From positions 1 to 7,959 of the forward strand of contig DAOVIK010000062.1 of NCBI GenBank assembly GCA_030673735.1: a DNA stretch of 7,959 bases. Direction: 5' to 3'. Shown one piece after another: positions 6,601-7,959 of the stretch (positions within the stretch are counted from its first letter, which is position 1; each line of letters begins with the position of its first letter). Below the pieces are notes generated by a model, which made no database searches, was not told where the DNA came from, and worked only from the letters and a program-made list of their open reading frames with translations. A program made the position numbers and the translations under genes. Origin of the DNA: Anaerolineae bacterium (GTDB lineage: Bacteria; Chloroflexota; Anaerolineae; Anaerolineales; E44-bin32).

Positions 6601-7152
6601 TTGCTTGGAGAGGCCGTGCGCCGCTTGAGAGCCCAAAGCGGGATCGATATCCAACCTCATGAGGATATCCAAGATCAGGCAATGCCTCCCGCGATTTCGA
6701 TCGACCTTCCCATCCCCAGCGCTATCCCCTCCGAGTATGTCAGCGACCGCAATCTTCGCTTGCAGTTGTACAGGCGCATGGCGCAATTGAACAGCCAGCT
6801 TGCGATCACCAACCTGTCGCTCGAGCTGGAGGATCGCTTCGGACCATTCCCTTCGGAAGTTGAAAACCTTCTCTATCAACTCAAGGTGAAGGTGCTGGCT
6901 TCCCAAGCGGGCGTCGATTCCGTAGCTTTTCAGAAAGATCAGATCCTGCTGCATATAGGGGAAGAACTGATGGATCTAGATATCACGGCGTTGGGAGATG
7001 ACGTTCGCAAGAGCAAGCGCGGCATCTGGCTCCGTGCATTGGAGCCAAATGAGTGGCCGGAGCAGCTACTGGAGGTATTGGGGAAGCTGCACGAAATCGT
7101 CGGCAATCGCGCTGCTGCACGAGGCACGGAGTCAACGCGAGAGGTTCTCTGA
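3634..7152 (+). CDS. mfd: Transcription-repair coupling factor Mfd
   Basis: The product is 1172 residues (E. coli 1148), complete and uninterrupted. Mfd is a DNA translocase that pushes stalled RNA polymerase off DNA and recruits UvrA for nucleotide excision repair. The UvrB-homology region covers roughly 1-300; R191, R207 and F211 fall at the spacing of the E. coli UvrA-contacting R165, R181 and F185. An Arg/Pro-rich linker (about 468-480) precedes the RNA-polymerase-interacting domain (about 488-560; VVHLDYGIGRFAGL, then NGDQLYVPIHQADR). The RecG-like motor follows: Walker A GDVGYGKTE 640-648, DEEQ 741-744, TATPIPR from 767, and QLRGRVGRG 910-918. The translocation motif lies around 950-985 (GAGYSIAMRDLEMRGAGD). 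The C-terminal D7 domain occupies about 1030-1150. ATG 3634 is 3 bp past the pth stop with only a weak GAG 6 nt upstream, so translation is probably coupled to pth. It converges on lon. Confidence 0.98.
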   Translation: MNLSSLIERLRRLPEYEQLRRTIISGEEMHGPLLLPRAARAATAVALVRDLNRSAVLVVPRNDRLLTLAEELPAWDPELQLIPFPEPNPIFYEHTAWWPRTIQQRAAALAIMTADQPQKEGRPPAANHPALILASTKAIMTRTITMQDFLSNTAILRTGSEWRLDRLLDLLLGIGYVPASLVTERGQFSRRGGILDLWPPADPQPVRIEFFGDQIESMRRFEASSQLSTESTEQVRIAPAREGLPNLFQQTWSEWLPSDHDHEDLSGQRLLEFTLPWMNPSPTGFLDFLPSDTLVLIDDAVALEDAVSEQEEQALASRADQIQAGQLPSDFPIPYLTLSDLQDSLREHRAINLGHSGDPDIATDIVLGERYSPGPRFGGQLRPLFDHLSRQRQAHNAVIVVSRQAPRLSALWSQEGDEIPVIRTLPAELGPGDVYFVHGALSDGWILGQTDGPGTHLLTDAEIFGWARPRPRRRPRVHARAPEATYADFRHGGLVVHLDYGIGRFAGLVERTLDDLRREYLLVEYANGDQLYVPIHQADRLSSYVGADAATPKISRLGTQAWEHIKRKARQAVEEVARDLLQLYANRMTVSGYAFSVDSPWQQELEASFPYMETDDQLRAIQAVKLDMETARPMDRLICGDVGYGKTEVALRAAFKAIMDGKQVAMLVPTTVLAQQHYNTFLQRLAPFPAEVEMLSRFRSRSEAGSILERLTKGEIDIVVGTHRLLQQDVHFKDLGLLIIDEEQRFGVTHKEFLKQMRTEVDVLTMTATPIPRTLYMSLTGVRDISTINTPPEERLPVKTFIGLYNPRLIRQAILREIHRRGQVFFVHNRVLTIDAMHRRLTDLLPEARIAIAHGQMPERELELVMNQFTQGEIDVLLCTSIIESGLDIPNANTLIVDKADGFGLAQLYQLRGRVGRGSARAYAYFFRHPHKRSTPEAMERLEIISEHDQLGAGYSIAMRDLEMRGAGDILGNRQHGHISAIGFHLYTRLLGEAVRRLRAQSGIDIQPHEDIQDQAMPPAISIDLPIPSAIPSEYVSDRNLRLQLYRRMAQLNSQLAITNLSLELEDRFGPFPSEVENLLYQLKVKVLASQAGVDSVAFQKDQILLHIGEELMDLDITALGDDVRKSKRGIWLRALEPNEWPEQLLEVLGKLHEIVGNRAAARGTESTREVL

Positions 7153-7178
7153 GATTAGTCAGTATGCTTCTTGCCTAG

Positions 7179-7959
7179 CTAAGAAACCGAGGAGGAGCTT
7201 TTCTTGCCAAGCCCTGCCGCATTCGTTGCTGGTAGAAGCGCCTTTTCGAGAACTTCGTCCATGTGCTGGACGAAATGGATTTCCATCGAATTCCGAGCCT
7301 TGAGAGGAATGTCCACCATATCCTTCTCGTTTGGAGTCGGAAGAATCACCTGCGCCAGCTTAAGCCGATAGGCTGCCAGAACCTTCTCGCGCACGCCCCC
7401 GACAGGAAGCACTTTGCCCCTGAGTGTTATCTCTCCGGTCATCCCGACATTGTGATGCACGAGCCTGCCCGTCAAGGCTGAAGCCATCGCAGTCGCCATG
7501 GTAATACCGGCGCTGGGACCATCCTTTGGGATGGAGCCTTCGGGGATATGCAGGTGGATGTCGGTTTTCTCAAATACATCCAAATCTATTCCTAAATCCT
7601 TGGCACGCGACTTTATGTAGGAAAGCGCTGCTTGGGCGGATTCTTGCATAATCTCGCCCAATTGGCCCGTAATCTGAAGGCTTCCCTTTCCCTCGACAAG
7701 GACAACCTCAACAGACATGCTATCCCCACCGTTTGCAGTCCATGCCAAAGCTGTCGCGGTTCCCACCTGGTCCTCAGTTTCGGCCTTATGGGGAAAGATC
7801 TCTGGCGGCCCCAACATGCGCCCCAAAGCAGCCGGCGTTATGCGCTTCGGTACTTTGCGCCCCTCGGCTTTTTTGCGCGCCGTTTTGCGGAAGACTTTCC
7901 CGATCTCCCGTTCCAAGTTGCGCACGCCGGCCTCCCACGTGTACTCACGGATGATGGCC
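7179..7959 (-). CDS. lon: ATP-dependent protease Lon, C-terminal part (5' truncated by window edge)
   Basis: The frame is open to the window edge. The last 259 residues are visible, ending at TAG 7179-7181. The visible part starts in the AAA+ small alpha domain (AIIREYTWEAGVRNLEREI; most Lon proteins have Arg where Trp stands here). It continues into the S16 protease domain: GTATALAWTANGGD, then KDGPSAGI with nucleophile Ser (codon 7512-7514, visible residue 149), then LPVGGVREKVLAA with catalytic Lys (codon 7383-7385, residue 192). The Ser-to-Lys distance of 43 residues equals that of E. coli S679/K722, so the catalytic dyad is intact. Lon is a cytoplasmic hexamer that degrades damaged and regulatory proteins. 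The protein ends with a short Ser/Lys-rich tail (KKSSSSVS). GTG 7923-7925 is internal and not a start. The N-terminal substrate-binding domain and Walker motifs lie outside the window. Only 26 bp separate its stop from that of mfd. Confidence 0.97.
   Translation of the reverse strand, partial: AIIREYTWEAGVRNLEREIGKVFRKTARKKAEGRKVPKRITPAALGRMLGPPEIFPHKAETEDQVGTATALAWTANGGDSMSVEVVLVEGKGSLQITGQLGEIMQESAQAALSYIKSRAKDLGIDLDVFEKTDIHLHIPEGSIPKDGPSAGITMATAMASALTGRLVHHNVGMTGEITLRGKVLPVGGVREKVLAAYRLKLAQVILPTPNEKDMVDIPLKARNSMEIHFVQHMDEVLEKALLPATNAAGLGKKSSSSVS

Noticed and set aside
7182..7208. AAGAAA...TTTCTT pairing near the lon end as a plus-strand terminator of mfd
   Set aside because: The stem is short and AU-only with a 13-nt loop and no following T tract.

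Overview
This is a bacterial chromosomal window, moderately GC-rich and densely coded, and mostly housekeeping in content. No rRNA, tRNA, CRISPR array or mobile element is visible. The Mfd and L25 sequences look most like Chloroflexota (Anaerolineae-type) proteins: the Mfd RNA-polymerase-binding region has a 'VPIHQADRLSSYVG' type sequence, and L25 is the long TL5/CTC form with an acidic tail. That placement is from family memory, not a search, and is tentative.

Layout. Positions 1-1077 (+) hold the 3' part of a helical-repeat/zinc-ribbon protein, followed 3 bp later in the same frame by a Nudix hydrolase of the CoA-pyrophosphatase type. The Nudix gene appears to start at an ATT codon. Positions 1113-2349 (-) hold a convergent pair: a small tail-anchored beta-repeat protein of unknown function and, downstream of it, ribosomal protein L25. 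The L25 intrinsic terminator is embedded in the 3' end of the Nudix coding sequence. Positions 2350-2524 are a divergent regulatory region. It has a good sigma70-type promoter on the minus strand, a leader with four alternating G4/C4 blocks resembling an attenuator, and an extended -10 promoter on the plus strand. Positions 2525-7152 (+) form a tight cluster: an unknown signal-peptide/single-TM protein with an arginine-rich tail, then pth (ATGA overlap), then mfd (3 bp gap). Positions 7179-7959 (-) hold the C-terminal third of Lon protease, convergent with mfd and cut by the window edge.

How the genes relate. L25 (5S rRNA binding), Pth (peptidyl-tRNA recycling), Mfd (removal of stalled RNA polymerase and repair coupling) and Lon (protein quality control) are all maintenance functions of gene expression. 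The two unrecognised genes are the divergent pair: a beta-repeat protein with one C-terminal membrane segment, and an Arg-tailed membrane protein translationally coupled to pth. They and the control region between them are the parts most worth a second look. I see no strong case for a large undescribed system here.
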